From NCBI RefSeq assembly GCF_014204515.1, contig NZ_JACHLI010000028.1, forward strand, positions 1-64,000: 64,000 nucleotides of DNA. The letters are read 5' to 3'. Numbering within the stretch: the first letter of the stretch is position 1; every line of letters begins with the position of its first letter. The notes beneath the pieces are model-generated. The model did not search any database. It was not told where the DNA came from and saw only the letters and a list, made by a program, of their open reading frames with translations. This DNA is from Pseudomonas nitroreducens (GTDB taxonomy: Bacteria; Pseudomonadota; Gammaproteobacteria; Pseudomonadales; Pseudomonadaceae). Below, in pieces: positions 9,105 through 19,495 of the stretch. A program made the translations under genes and the position numbers.

Positions 9105-9318
9105 GCGCCCTCTCCCCAACCCTCTCCCGCAAGCGGGAGAGGGGGCTGTTCGGCGTTGTCGGATGGCAAGGAGTCAGCCGGCGAGCACGCGGTTTCCGTG
9201 TTCGCAGGAATAGCTTCCTCCGCTGATTTCCAACGGTGGAGAGGTCGCTGCAGGATAAACACGAATACTCCCTCTCCCTTCAGGGGGGGACGCCTAGTCA
9301 GAGGGCTGGGGAGAGGGT
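9105..9318. repeat. Type B repeat array with a 14-nt insert
   Basis: Two palindromic units flank about 120 bp. The right unit is interrupted at 9286-9299 by GGGGACGCCTAGTC; deleting it restores CTTCAGGGAGAGGGCTGGGG. The array fills most of the 279-bp gap between the aldehyde dehydrogenase and the quinone reductase. Confidence 0.75.
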
Positions 9319-9372
9319 GCCAAACCAGCACGCCGACCCGCCAAGTAGCGCTTTTACCGGCCAGGAATCCAC

Positions 9373-10077
9373 ATGAACGTACTGATCGTCCACGCCCACA
9401 ACGAACCGCAATCCTTCAGCACCGCGCTGTACCAGCTCGCCGAAGAAACCCTGCGCGGCCAGGGCCATGAAGTGCAGATCTCCGACCTCTACGCGATGAA
9501 CTGGAACCCGGTGGCCAGCGCCGCCGACTTCGGCGCCCGCGCCAACCCCGAATACCTGGTCTACGCCCTGGAGCAGCGCGAAGGCGCCAAGGCCAAGACC
9601 ATCGCCGCCGATATCCAGGCCGAGCTGGACAAGCTGCTCTGGGCGGACCTGGTGATCTTCAACTTCCCGATCTACTGGTTCTCCGCGCCGGCGATCCTCA
9701 AGGGCTGGTTCGACCGCGTGCTGGTTTCGGGCATCTGCTACGGCGGCAAGCGCTTCTACGACCAGGGCGGCCTGGCCGGCAAGAAGGCGCTGGTGACCGT
9801 GACCCTCGGCGGCCGTGACCACATGTTCGGCGATGGCGCCATCCACGGCCCGCTGGAAGACATGCTGCGGCCGATCCTGCGCGGCACCCTGGCCTATACC
9901 GGCATGAGCGTGCTGCCGCCCTTCGTCGCCTGGCACGTGCCCTACATCAGCAACGACGCGCGCCAGGACTTCCTGCGCCAGTACCAGGACCGCCTGCAGA
10001 ACCTGGAGAACGACCAGCCGCTGGAGTTCGTGCGTCTGGAGCAGTTCGACGAGCGCCTGTATCCGCTGCCACGCTAA
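9373..10077 (+). CDS. NAD(P)H:quinone oxidoreductase, flavodoxin-2 family
   Basis: 234 residues. A cytoplasmic NQO1/MdaB-like flavoprotein that reduces quinones by two electrons. The N-terminal MNVLIVHAHNEPQSFSTAL binds the FMN or FAD phosphate, and NFPIYWFSAPAILKGWFDRV is the family signature. It lies in the direction of the aru genes but behind a repeat array, so its membership in that operon is uncertain. A LysR gene follows about 460 bp downstream on the same strand. From memory the same gene follows aruH in P. aeruginosa. Confidence 0.85.
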   Translation: MNVLIVHAHNEPQSFSTALYQLAEETLRGQGHEVQISDLYAMNWNPVASAADFGARANPEYLVYALEQREGAKAKTIAADIQAELDKLLWADLVIFNFPIYWFSAPAILKGWFDRVLVSGICYGGKRFYDQGGLAGKKALVTVTLGGRDHMFGDGAIHGPLEDMLRPILRGTLAYTGMSVLPPFVAWHVPYISNDARQDFLRQYQDRLQNLENDQPLEFVRLEQFDERLYPLPR

Positions 10078-10130
10078 GCGCTTTTGCTCTTCGTAGGGGC
10101 GATCATGAAGCGCGGTTTGCCTCCTCACCT

Positions 10131-10229
10131 GACCCTCTCCCTCAGGGAACTGATTGGCTCAGGATGAAACCGTGATGTCAGCCGGCACGGACTGCCCCCT
10201 CTCCTGGGGGAGAGGGCTGGGGTGAGGGG
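10131..10229. repeat. Type B palindromic intergenic repeat
   Basis: Two CCCTCTCC-type arms flank about 55 bp. The inner segment resembles that of the copy at 23638: both contain TCAGCCGGCACGGAC. Confidence 0.7.
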
Positions 10230-10264
10230 ATATGCCCCTGCGCCAGGTCCAAACGGCAGAAATG

Positions 10265-10297
10265 AAAAAGGGCGGCCATCCGCAGATGACCGCCCCT
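10265..10297 (-). terminator. Rho-independent terminator on the minus strand
   Basis: An 11-pair stem with one G-U wobble and a tetraloop, followed on the minus strand by five T (10269-10265). On the plus strand there is no T-run after the stem, so it does not terminate the upstream reductase gene. Confidence 0.75.
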
Positions 10298-10408
10298 GGA
10301 GAAAGAGTCAGTCGCTGCAGCGGATATGCGCGGGGGAGAGGGCCGTCGATGGGTGTATCGGCGACCGTACGATGAGCGGGGTATGCCCAACGTTGCTGCA
10401 GCGACTTG
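10265..10408 (-). ncRNA. Candidate structured small RNA with its own terminator
   Basis: No credible protein gene lies in this roughly 460-bp gap. On the minus strand a -10-like TATAGT (10415-10420) is followed, at a proper start distance, by one arm of a 12-bp inverted repeat (GCTGCAGCGACT at 10395-10406 pairs with 10310-10321). About 70 nt are enclosed. The transcript would end at a strong terminator: stem GGGCGGTCATC/GATGGCCGCCC, loop TGCG, then TTTTT. Predicted size is about 144 nt. The -35 region is poor. I do not recognise the RNA. The alternative is a terminator for unrelated minus-strand transcription. Confidence 0.45.
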
Positions 10409-10536
10409 TCCGGCACTATACGTGGTAACAATCGGCAAAAAACGACCCTATACTGCGATTCAGTTTTGCGGCGCGGACAACAATGGTTGTCGTCTCCTAC
10501 AGGCGCCTACAACAAGATCAACAGGCAGGGGGAAGG

Positions 10537-11472
10537 ATGGACGTACTTCACGCGATGCGGGCCTTCGTCCGGGTGGTGGATGCCGGCAGTTTCACCGCCG
10601 CCGCCAACGCCCTGGGGTTATCCACCGCCCAGGTCTCGCGCGTGGTCTCCGACCTCGAAGCCCAGCTTGAAGCGCGCCTGCTGCACCGCACCACCAGACG
10701 CCTGGCGCTGACCGAAACCGGCGAGCGCTACCTGCTGCGCTGCCGGGAAATCCTTGCCGACGTCGAAGAAGCCGAAGCCGAGGCCAGCGGCGCACACCTG
10801 AAACCGCGCGGCCGCCTGCGCGTGCACTCGCTCACCGGGCTGGGCCAGCAGCACCTGATCCCGCTGATATCGCGCTACTGCGAATCCTTCCCCGAGGTCT
10901 ACATTGAGCTGACCCTGGCCCAGCGCCAGCCGGACATCCTCGAAGAAGGCCAGGACGTGGTGATCACCCGCGACCGCGAGCTGCCCGACTCCGAGTTCGT
11001 CGCCCAGACCCTGGGCACCATCTACAGCGTGCTCTGCGCCAGCCCCGACTACCTCAAGCGGCGCGGCACGCCGACCAGCGTCGCCGACCTGCATCAGCAC
11101 ACCTGCCTGCGCCTGCAGGACCCGACCTTCCCCGAGGGCTGGGCCTTCGAGGAAGGCAACGAGGCCAGCGTGATCCGCCCGCGCGACACCTTCATGGTCA
11201 ACGTCGCCGAGGCGCTGACCGGCGCCGCCGCCGCCGGCATGGGCATCTGCCTGTTGCCCAGCTACGTCGCCGCGCCCGCGCTGCGCCGCCGCTCGCTGGT
11301 GCGCGTGCTGCCGCGGCACAGCCTGCACGTGCGACAGATCTATGCGCTGTACCCGTCGCGGCGCTTCCTCGACGCGAAGATCCGCACCTGGGTGGATTTC
11401 CTCAAGGCCGAACTGCCCAAGGTGTTCGAGGACGACGAAGCCGTGATCAACGATCCCGTCAACTGGGCCTGA
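10537..11472 (+). CDS. LysR-family transcriptional regulator
   Basis: 311 residues. The N-terminal winged helix-turn-helix is clear: MDVLHAMRAFVRVVDAGSF, then AAANALGLSTAQVSRVVSDL and LLHRTTRRLALTETGERYL. The rest is a substrate-binding-like effector domain (about 90-295). The open frame extends upstream, but the ATG at 10537 has GGAAGG and begins at the canonical residue. A TATACT hexamer at 10451 may be its -10. It follows the aru operon in the same direction and may control it or the quinone reductase, but the effector is unknown. Confidence 0.88.
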   Translation: MDVLHAMRAFVRVVDAGSFTAAANALGLSTAQVSRVVSDLEAQLEARLLHRTTRRLALTETGERYLLRCREILADVEEAEAEASGAHLKPRGRLRVHSLTGLGQQHLIPLISRYCESFPEVYIELTLAQRQPDILEEGQDVVITRDRELPDSEFVAQTLGTIYSVLCASPDYLKRRGTPTSVADLHQHTCLRLQDPTFPEGWAFEEGNEASVIRPRDTFMVNVAEALTGAAAAGMGICLLPSYVAAPALRRRSLVRVLPRHSLHVRQIYALYPSRRFLDAKIRTWVDFLKAELPKVFEDDEAVINDPVNWA

Positions 11473-11664
11473 AGTGCGCTGATGTCCACGCGCCAGCGTG
11501 GCGGATCGTCGCAGCCGCTCTAGATAGGCGTTCCCGGACGATCGGCGGAGATTGTTGCTTTTTAGGCAATGGTCTGTTGGTTAGCTAGCTATTTTTCTAC
11601 CCACTGTTGCGCCGTAACCTTTCTCCAGTCCCGACCAATCGGGAGTTCAGAAAGGATCACCGTC

Positions 11665-11859
11665 ATGTCCCGTTCCCTTGTTGTTGCTGCCCTGCTTTCC
11701 GTTTGTTCGCTGTCGTTCACCCAACTGAGCTTCGCCGAAGAATCGCGCCTGATGACCAACAAGATGGTCAAGGCCAACGAAGCCGTGATTGCCCAGCAGC
11801 AGGCCCAGTCCGCAGAGCAGACTGCCAAGGCCGCTACTGGCAGCAACGCCGATTCCTGA
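11665..11859 (+). CDS. Small exported protein of unknown function
   Basis: 64 residues. The ATG at 11665 is preceded by AAAGGA; earlier in-frame starts lack one. The first 24 residues form a signal peptide (MSRSLVVAALL, hydrophobic core, cut near SFAEES). The mature part is about 40 residues, hydrophilic, rich in Ala and Gln, and probably helical (KANEAVIAQQQAQSAEQ). It has its own downstream terminator and stands alone, so it is likely a single-gene transcript. I do not recognise the family. Confidence 0.7.
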   Translation: MSRSLVVAALLSVCSLSFTQLSFAEESRLMTNKMVKANEAVIAQQQAQSAEQTAKAATGSNADS

Positions 11860-11912
11860 TCGGCCGCTTCCCCCGGGAGGCCCGGTGCGTGAGCCGGGCT
11901 TCTCAACACCTT

Positions 11913-11941
11913 GCGCCGCATAAGACATGCGGCGTTTTTTT
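11913..11941 (+). terminator. Terminator of the small exported protein gene
   Basis: Stem GCCGCA / TGCGGC (11915-11920 with 11928-11933), loop TAAGACA, followed by seven or more T. Confidence 0.85.
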
Positions 11942-11966
11942 GCCCGGAATTTCACCTCGATCCATT

Positions 11967-11991
11967 GACTGTTACAGATGTTGTAACAGTC
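11967..11991. promoter_or_regulatory. 10-bp inverted repeat, operator-like
   Basis: GACTGTTACA and TGTAACAGTC are separated by five bases. No T-run follows, so an operator or RNA hairpin is more likely than a terminator. It opens the 328-bp gene-free stretch before 12270. Confidence 0.45.
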
Positions 11992-12025
11992 TTTCGCTGC
12001 CAGTGAGCTGTATTCCTGTCCACTT

Positions 12026-12042
12026 GGTCAATATACTTGACC
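12026..12042. promoter_or_regulatory. Inverted repeat around a -10-like hexamer
   Basis: GGTCAA and TTGACC flank TATAC, so a TATACT hexamer sits in the centre of the palindrome. A repressor bound here would cover the promoter. Transcription from it would run to the terminator at 12139-12166, about 120 nt with no convincing frame. No good -35 is visible. Confidence 0.35.
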
Positions 12043-12138
12043 CAACAGCGCGGCTCTTTCGCCCCGCCGTTACCGGCCTCACCGCCGGCAAGCTTCCCGA
12101 CGCCGATTCTTGATTGCTCCAGATCGACGTCCGTCTCA

Positions 12139-12166
12139 AGGCCGCTGCTATCAGCGGCCTTTTTTT
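12139..12166 (+). terminator. Strong rho-independent terminator without an obvious upstream gene
   Basis: Perfect 9-bp stem AGGCCGCTG / CAGCGGCCT, loop CTAT, then six or more T. The preceding gene already has a terminator at 11913-11941, so this one may end a separate short transcript. Confidence 0.85.
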
Positions 12167-12269
12167 ATGCCGGCGAAAAATCCGTGGGCTGGCGCGTGGC
12201 CGCGAGCGTGCGGGCTGATAGTCTGGCAGGACTCCGCGCCCGGCGCCGGACTCGACAAGGATGCCGCCC

Positions 12270-13255
12270 ATGACCACCGACAACCCCTTCGCTACCCCCC
12301 ATGCCCCGCTGACGGCGCCCACGCTGGCCGTAACGCCGGCTGGCAACCAGCCCTGGCTGTTCGTCGTCGCCCTGCTGGTGGCCGCGGCGCTGGTGTTCTT
12401 CGGCAGCAACGTCGTGCAATGGATCGCCGACCTGGGCAACTTCCGCGAACGCCTGCCGCAGTACCTGCCGACCATGCTGGCGAACTGGGTGGGCGGCTTG
12501 GCCTTCTACGCGGCCGCGGTCCTGCTGCTGGTGCACCACCAGCGCGAGCGTCACGGCATCGCCCGCTTCCAGCCGCAGACCGCCCTGCTGGTGGGTTTCG
12601 GCGTGTCCTATGCGGTGGCCACGGTGGTGGTCGGCACCCTGATGTCCTACCTGAGCGTGTCGCTCTACCAGTGGATCTTCTCCCAGGAAGGGCGGACCCT
12701 GTGGATGGTCCTCTACGGGCAGGCCAGCGCGCTGATCAGCCTGGTGCTGGCCTGCCTGCTGCCGCTCTGGCTGATCCTGCACCTGGCGCGCTCGCGTTCG
12801 TCGCTGCTGGCGCCGGGGCAGCCGGTGGCGCTGCCGTCCTGGCAGGTGGCGCTGGGCGTGGCGTTGTGCTTCACCGCGCTGATCTACAAGCTGCTGGCTG
12901 CGATCAGTTACAGCGCGCTCTACCTGTTCAGCGGCGCCGATGGCTGGCAGGCGCTGCTCCTGCTGTCCAGCTGCGTACTGCCCTTCGCCATCGTCATGGC
13001 CGCCGTGCAGACACGCCTGCCGCCGCAGGTTTCGCGCTTCGCCGCGGGACGGGTGCTGGGCGCCGCGCTGGCGCTGCTCCTGCTGTGGGGCGGGGCGATC
13101 CTGCTGGTGTCGGTACTGGTCGCCTTCGCCGCCTATGGCTCGCGCTACTCCGACAGCCTGCCGCTCTACCTATTGCCGCCAGCGATTCTGTTGCTGGCGC
13201 TGCTCTGGCCGCTGGCGCGCTGGTGCACCGGCTGGTTCTTCGCCGAGCAGCTGGC

Positions 13256-13274
<19 letters not shown>
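12270..13274 (+). CDS. Polytopic inner membrane protein of unknown function
   Basis: 334 residues with about eight hydrophobic segments, for example PWLFVVALLVAAALVFFGS near residue 30 and LYLLPPAILLLALLWPLA near the C-terminus. Of two nearby ATGs, 12270 has AAGG nine bases upstream while 12261 has it directly adjacent, so 12270 is preferred. The 3' end overlaps the convergent mifR gene by 19 bp. I recognise no family; a transporter-like or sensor role would be a guess. Confidence 0.75.
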
Positions 13275-14586
<1,312 letters not shown>

Positions 14587-14590
<4 letters not shown>

Positions 14591-16350
14591 GGTCTTCTTT
14601 CTTCGCTGGCAGCCGGCAGGCTCAGGCGGAACAGTGCGCCGCCGGTGGGCCGGTTGGTGGCTTCGAGGCGCCCGCCGAGTTCGTGGACGATGCCATAGGA
14701 TACCGCCAGCCCCAGGCCCAGTCCTTCGCCCACCGGCTTGGTGGTGAAGAAGGGGTCGAAGACGCTGGCCAGGTGTTCGCTGTCGATGCCCGCGCCGTTG
14801 TCGGCGATTTCCAGGCACCAGTGTTCGCCGTCGCGGCGCAGGGTCAGTTCGATGCGCGGCTGCGCAGTTCCCGCCACCGCATCGAGGGCATTGCGGACCA
14901 GGTTGACCAGCACCTGCTCCAGGCGAATCGCATCGCCCAGCACCCAGGCGGGCAGGTCGAGGTCCTGACTGATCTCCACGCCCTCGCCGCGGATGCGCAC
15001 GGCGAGCAATTGCAGCGCCTGCTCGACCACGTGGCCCAGTTCGATGCGTTCGCGCAGCCCGCCGGGCGTCTTGCGGGCGAAGGTCTTCAGGTGGCCGGTG
15101 AGCGCGGCCATGCGTTCGAGCAGTTCATCCACGCGCACCAGAGCGGCACGGGCGTCGTCCTGGCGACCAGCGTCGAGCAGCAGGCGCACGCTGGCCAGTT
15201 GCATGCGCTGGGCGGTGAGCGGCTGGTTGATCTCGTGGGCCAGCGCGGCGGACATCTGCCCCAGCGCGGCCAGCTTGGCGGCCTGTACCAGGCCGTCCTG
15301 GGCAGTGCGCAGGGCGGCGGTGCGCTGTTCGACCAGACGCTCAAGTTCTTCCTGATTACGCTGGCGCAGGCGCGCCAGGCGGCGGCGCTGCTGCAGCCAG
15401 AGCACCAGGAACACCAGCGCCAGCCAGACGCCGGCAGCGGCCAGCCGCGCGCTGGTGACATCGGATTGCACGCCGCGGGTGTCGCGCAGCAGGTGCAGGC
15501 TCCAGTCCTCTTCCGGCAGGCGGACCGATTGCCAGAGGTAGTCGCCGCCGACTTCCTGGCCTTCGACGCGGACCATGCGCGCGTGCTCGCCGAGGCTTTC
15601 CAGGGTCCGGTGCGGCAGCGCGCTGAGCGGCTGCCTGTGGTACTGGCGGGTATCGGCCAGCTCGGCGCGGGCCACGGCGTCCAGCGGCATCAGCTCGCGG
15701 TAGCGCCAGCGCGGGTGGTTGGCGAGGAACACCACGCCCTTGCTGTCGCTCACCAGCACCACGTCCGGGGTCTGGCTCCACTGCCGTTCGAGGTCGGGGA
15801 ATTCCAGCTTGACCACGATGGCGCCGAGGAAGCGGCCGTCGTCGTCGCGCAGGGCGTTGGAGAGGAAGTAGCCGGGAATTCCGCTGGTCACGCCGACCGC
15901 GTAGAAGCGCCCGGCGCCCTGGGCGATGGTCTGGCGGAAGTAGGGGCGGAAGCCGTAGTTGTGGCCGACGTAGCTGACCGGCAGGTTCCAGTTGCTGGCG
16001 GCCACGGCGAGGCCGGTGTGGTCCAGCAGTTCCAGGGTCGAGGAGCGCGCCGCGCCGTTGATTTCCTGCAGCTTGAGGTTGAGCCGGTGCTGCAGCTCGC
16101 CGCTCACCGGGCCGCGCATGGCCGCGCGCAGCTCCGGGTCCAGCGCCAGCACGGCGGGGATGCTGCGGAAACGTTCGATCAGGGTGTGCAGGGAGTTGGC
16201 GTAGAGCCCCAGCTGCTCGTGGGCGGCCTCGGCTTCGGCCAGCAGCGCGCGGTGCCGCGCCTTTTCCCCGGCCCAGAACACCGACAGCACCAGCCCGGCC
16301 AGCAAAAGCAGGCAGATCAGCAGCAGGCGCAGGGGGCGGGTAGGCGACAT
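14587..16350 (-). CDS. mifS: Sensor histidine kinase, MifS/DctB type
   Basis: 587 residues. A first membrane segment (about 8-26), a periplasmic double-Cache sensor domain (about 40-280), a second membrane segment (about 290-312), a short coiled coil, then HisKA with the phospho-His in GQMSAALAHEINQPLTAQRM and HATPase with LVRNALDAVAG and DPFFTTKPVGEGLGLGL. It senses a small ligand, probably a dicarboxylate such as alpha-ketoglutarate, in the periplasm and phosphorylates the regulator that overlaps its 3' end. The dicarboxylate transporter target is not in this window. Confidence 0.82.
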
Positions 16351-16456
16351 GTTCGACGGGGTTCGCTAGACGGTCGGCGACAATAGCATGACCTCACGCT
16401 GGTCCGGCGGCCCGCCGCCTCGCTACACTCTGCCGGCATCCCGATGGAGAGCTTCG

Positions 16457-17335
16457 ATGCAGTTGTCGTCCTGGACCCACGAAGGGTCCGCCGGTTTCAC
16501 CCTGCGCGGCTGGCGCAGCGAGCCCAGCGGCAAGCCGCTGCTGCACTTCCTGCATGGCAACGGATTCTGCGGCCGCGCCTACGAGCCGATGCTGAAAGTC
16601 CTGGCGAAGGATTTCGACCTCTGGCTGTGCGACGTCCAGGGCCACGGCGACAGCGACCACGGTGGGCGCTTCCACGGCTGGAACCGCAACGCCGAGATGG
16701 CGGTGGAAGCCTTCCAGGCGGGTAACCGGATTTTCGGCGATGTGCCGCACTATGCCGCCGGGCACAGCTTCGGCGGTGTGCTGACCAGCCTGATCCTCGG
16801 TCGCCATCCGCAGCTGTTCCGCCGCGCCGTACTGCTCGACCCGGTGCTGTTTACCCCGGCGATGATCGGCGTGATGGCGCTCTCCGAAGTGCTCGGCCTG
16901 CACCAGCGCCGCACCATGGTGCAGAAGGCACGCTCGCGGCGCAGCCAGTGGACGGACCGCGAGGCAGCCTACGCCGGCCTGCACGGCCGCGGTATCTTCA
17001 AGGGCTGGACCGACGCCGCTCTGTGGGCCTACGTGGAGAACGCGATGAAGCGCACCGAGGCCGGCGTCGAGCTGAAATGCCGGCCCAGCCGCGAGGCGGA
17101 AATCTTCAGCTCCTTCCCCAAGCGCTTGTGGCCGTCGCTGAACAAGGTGGTGACGCCAACTCAGGTGCTGTTCGGCGAGAAGACCTATCCCTTCGTGCCC
17201 AGGTCCGTGGCGCGCTGGTGCGCGGCGAACACCGTGGTGAGTGGCCAGTGCGTCGATGGCGGTCACTGCTTCATGCAGGAATTCCCCGAAGACAGCGCCG
17301 CGCGCGTTTCGAACTTCCTGCTGGGTCACGAATGA
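16457..17335 (+). CDS. Alpha/beta hydrolase
   Basis: 292 residues. The alpha/beta-hydrolase fold is shown by LLHFLHGNGFCGRAYEPML (oxyanion region), the nucleophile elbow AAGHSFGGVL with Ser in GHSFGG, and a late DGGHCFMQEFP containing the likely catalytic His. GGAGA precedes the ATG by six bases. The stop overlaps the start of the next gene (ATGA), so they form an operon. Soluble, no signal peptide; the substrate is unknown. Confidence 0.85.
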   Translation: MQLSSWTHEGSAGFTLRGWRSEPSGKPLLHFLHGNGFCGRAYEPMLKVLAKDFDLWLCDVQGHGDSDHGGRFHGWNRNAEMAVEAFQAGNRIFGDVPHYAAGHSFGGVLTSLILGRHPQLFRRAVLLDPVLFTPAMIGVMALSEVLGLHQRRTMVQKARSRRSQWTDREAAYAGLHGRGIFKGWTDAALWAYVENAMKRTEAGVELKCRPSREAEIFSSFPKRLWPSLNKVVTPTQVLFGEKTYPFVPRSVARWCAANTVVSGQCVDGGHCFMQEFPEDSAARVSNFLLGHE

Positions 17336-17685
17336 ACGACCCGGCCCGCGAGTCGGTCTGGCTGGCGCTGTCCGAGCTGTGGCTGGACAGCGAGCTGGAC
17401 GCCGGCGGGCGCGCCGCCATCGCGGGCATCCTGGCGATCAGCGGTTTCACCGTGGAAGAGCTGGAGGCCATCTACCGCCTGGAAGTGGCGCCGGTGGTGT
17501 GGAGCAATGCCTGGGTGACGGCGGGCGTGTGGGACGGTTTCGATCTGGACTGGCTGTTCGAGGCCTGCCGGCGCAACCAGCGGCGGCGATCCTCGCTCTG
17601 GCATCGCGGGCGCTGCCGGGTGTTGCGCAGGGCGATGACCGCGGCGGTGGAAGAGGACTGGCAGAAGATCCGCGCGCAGCTCTAG
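17332..17685 (+). CDS. Conserved-looking hypothetical protein
   Basis: 117 residues, coupled to the hydrolase by a 4-bp ATGA overlap. It is compact and acidic at the N-terminus (ESVWLALSELWLDSELD) and basic near the C-terminus (CRRNQRRRSSLWHRGRCRVLRR). No signal peptide, membrane segment or known motif is visible. Its 3' end overlaps the convergent gene by 4 bp. I do not recognise the family. Confidence 0.75.
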   Translation: MNDPARESVWLALSELWLDSELDAGGRAAIAGILAISGFTVEELEAIYRLEVAPVVWSNAWVTAGVWDGFDLDWLFEACRRNQRRRSSLWHRGRCRVLRRAMTAAVEEDWQKIRAQL

Positions 17686-18164
17686 TCGCCGACCTTCTTG
17701 CCCTGATGTGCGCGGCGCCATTCGTCCAGGCGCACCACTTCACCCCTGGGGCGGGACGGCGGCGGGGTGTCGGCGTCGATGATCTCTTCGTCCACCGGTG
17801 CAGCGGCGGGATGGAAGGTGGCCACGGGGGATTCCGGCATGCGCGGCTCGGGCTCCATGCGGAACGGCGCCAGTTCGACGCGGCCCAGGTGCTGGCCGAA
17901 CATGGCGATGCTGCCGGCGTAGCGTTCCTGGCCGGTGGCGGTGAATTCGAAGGCGTATTCGCGGGCCAGGCGCAGGTTGCCGCGGCCGTCGCGCTGGAAG
18001 CGGAAACGCTGCAGGGCCATGGCGTCATCGAGCAGTTCCACGCCCTCGCGCGCGCAGTGCTGCTTGGCCAGGACCAGCGCACGCTCGCGGATGCCATGGG
18101 CGCGCCACCACCAGGCGGCGCCCGCGATGACCAGCATGAAGATGAATAGATTGCCCAGGTCCAC
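17682..18164 (-). CDS. DUF3301-type single-pass membrane protein
   Basis: 160 residues. One N-terminal membrane segment (LGNLFIFMLVIAGAAWWW) is followed by a cytoplasmic domain with AKQHCAREGVELLDDAMAL and FRFQRDGRGNLRL, a pattern I associate with the DUF3301 family, then a low-complexity Pro/Glu-rich tail. Function unknown. It ends 4 bp into the convergent upstream gene. The family label is from memory. Confidence 0.75.
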   Translation of the reverse strand: MDLGNLFIFMLVIAGAAWWWRAHGIRERALVLAKQHCAREGVELLDDAMALQRFRFQRDGRGNLRLAREYAFEFTATGQERYAGSIAMFGQHLGRVELAPFRMEPEPRMPESPVATFHPAAAPVDEEIIDADTPPPSRPRGEVVRLDEWRRAHQGKKVGD

Positions 18165-18285
18165 TTCGGCTTCCTCGGAATCGGCGCACCAGCTTACTCA
18201 CTCCGCCGCCGGGCGGCGAGAGGCGGATGTTCACAGCCTGTGAATTGCGCCCCATACTGCCCCATTACTGTTGCAGGACACCGTT

Positions 18286-19155
18286 ATGCCGCGCACTCCC
18301 CACGTTCTCGCCATCCAGTCCCACGTCGTCTTCGGCCACGCCGGCAACAGCGCCGCCGAGTTTCCCATGCGACGCGTCGGGGTGAACGTCTGGCCGCTGA
18401 ACACCGTGCAGTTCTCCAACCATACCCAGTATGGCCACTGGACCGGTCAGGTGCTGCCGCCGGAGCAGATTCCGGCGCTGGTGGACGGCATCGCCGCCAT
18501 CGGCGAACTGGGCAATTGCGACGCGGTGCTCTCGGGCTACCTGGGCAGCGCAGCGCAGGGGCGGTCGATCCTCGAGGTGGTGCGACGCATCCGCGAGGCG
18601 AATCCGCGCGCCGTGTACCTCTGCGATCCGGTGATGGGCCATCCCGAGAAGGGCTGCATCGTCGCTCCGGAAGTCAGTGAGTTCCTGCTCCACGAAGCCG
18701 CTGCGGTGGCCGACTACCTGTGCCCGAACCAGCTGGAGCTGGACAGCTTCTGCGACCGCCAGCCGACCTCCCTGGAAGACTGCGTCGAGATGGCCCGCGG
18801 CCTGCTGGTGCGCGGCCCCAAGGCGATCCTGGTGAAGCACCTGAACTACCCGGGCAAGCCGGCGGATGCCTTCGAGATGCTGCTGGTGACCCTGGACGCC
18901 ACCTGGCACCTGCGCCGCCCGCTGCTGGCCTTCCCGCGCCAGCCGGTGGGGGTGGGCGACCTCACCTCCGGGCTGTTCCTCGCCCGCCTGCTGCTGGGCG
19001 ATGACCTGCGCAGCGCCTTCGAATTCTGCGCTGCTGCCGTGCATGAGGTGCTGCTGGAAACCCAGGCCTGCGGCAGCTACGAACTGGAGCTGGTGCGGGC
19101 GCAAGACCGCATCGCCCATCCGCGGGTGAAGTTCGAGGCGGTGAAGTTGGGGTAA
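18286..19155 (+). CDS. pdxY: Pyridoxal kinase
   Basis: 289 residues, PfkB/ribokinase-like vitamin B6 kinase that phosphorylates pyridoxal in the PLP salvage pathway. The N-terminus VLAIQSHVVFGHAGNSAA is diagnostic, followed by VNVWPLNTVQFSNHTQYG and the C-terminal substrate/ATP region VGVGDLTSGLFLARLLLG with the catalytic Asp. AGGAC precedes the ATG. It stands alone, followed by a repeat array. Several PLP enzymes (aruH, the class III aminotransferase) lie in the window, but nothing indicates co-regulation. Confidence 0.92.
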   Translation: MPRTPHVLAIQSHVVFGHAGNSAAEFPMRRVGVNVWPLNTVQFSNHTQYGHWTGQVLPPEQIPALVDGIAAIGELGNCDAVLSGYLGSAAQGRSILEVVRRIREANPRAVYLCDPVMGHPEKGCIVAPEVSEFLLHEAAAVADYLCPNQLELDSFCDRQPTSLEDCVEMARGLLVRGPKAILVKHLNYPGKPADAFEMLLVTLDATWHLRRPLLAFPRQPVGVGDLTSGLFLARLLLGDDLRSAFEFCAAAVHEVLLETQACGSYELELVRAQDRIAHPRVKFEAVKLG

Positions 19156-19207
19156 TTCGAGGTCGGTAACGGCGGGTGCTGCTGGATGGATTGGCGCTGC
19201 CTGCCGC

Positions 19208-19347
19208 CCTCACCCTAACCCTCTCCCAGGGGGAGAGGGGACTGTCCTGAGCGGCCAAGTACATCGCAACTCGCCGGCTGACTCCTAAGCGTCCGCAGAA
19301 TGCCTAACGGCCCCCTCTCCCTCCGGGAGAGGGCTGGGGTGAGGGCA
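19208..19347. repeat. Type B palindromic repeat pair downstream of pdxY
   Basis: Two CCCTCTCCC...GGGAGAGGG units flank about 85 bp. The inner part contains CTCGCCGGCTGACTCC, the reverse complement of a stretch in the array at 9105. The first unit may act as terminator for pdxY. Confidence 0.75.
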
Positions 19348-19370
19348 GGCCCTCGCGCCGAGGCCTGAAA

Positions 19371-19436
19371 TGTAGGAGCGAGCTTGCTCGCGAACCGCCC
19401 AGCACCCGCGTTGCCGGTGAGCCTGTTCGCGAGCAA
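19371..19436. repeat. Type A REP-like repeat, right arm truncated
   Basis: TGTAGGAGCGAGCTTGCTCG is followed 40 bp later by TTCGCGAGCAA, where the copy stops before the usual CTCGCTCCTAC. Confidence 0.7.
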
Positions 19437-19495
19437 TAACGATGTCGTCCCCCTTGCTCCAACACAATCCCGCCTGCCGCCTGCCGCCTGCCGCC

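Noticed and set aside
12139..12166. Terminator assigned to the small exported protein gene
   Set aside because: That gene already has a good terminator at 11913-11941, more than 190 bp earlier.
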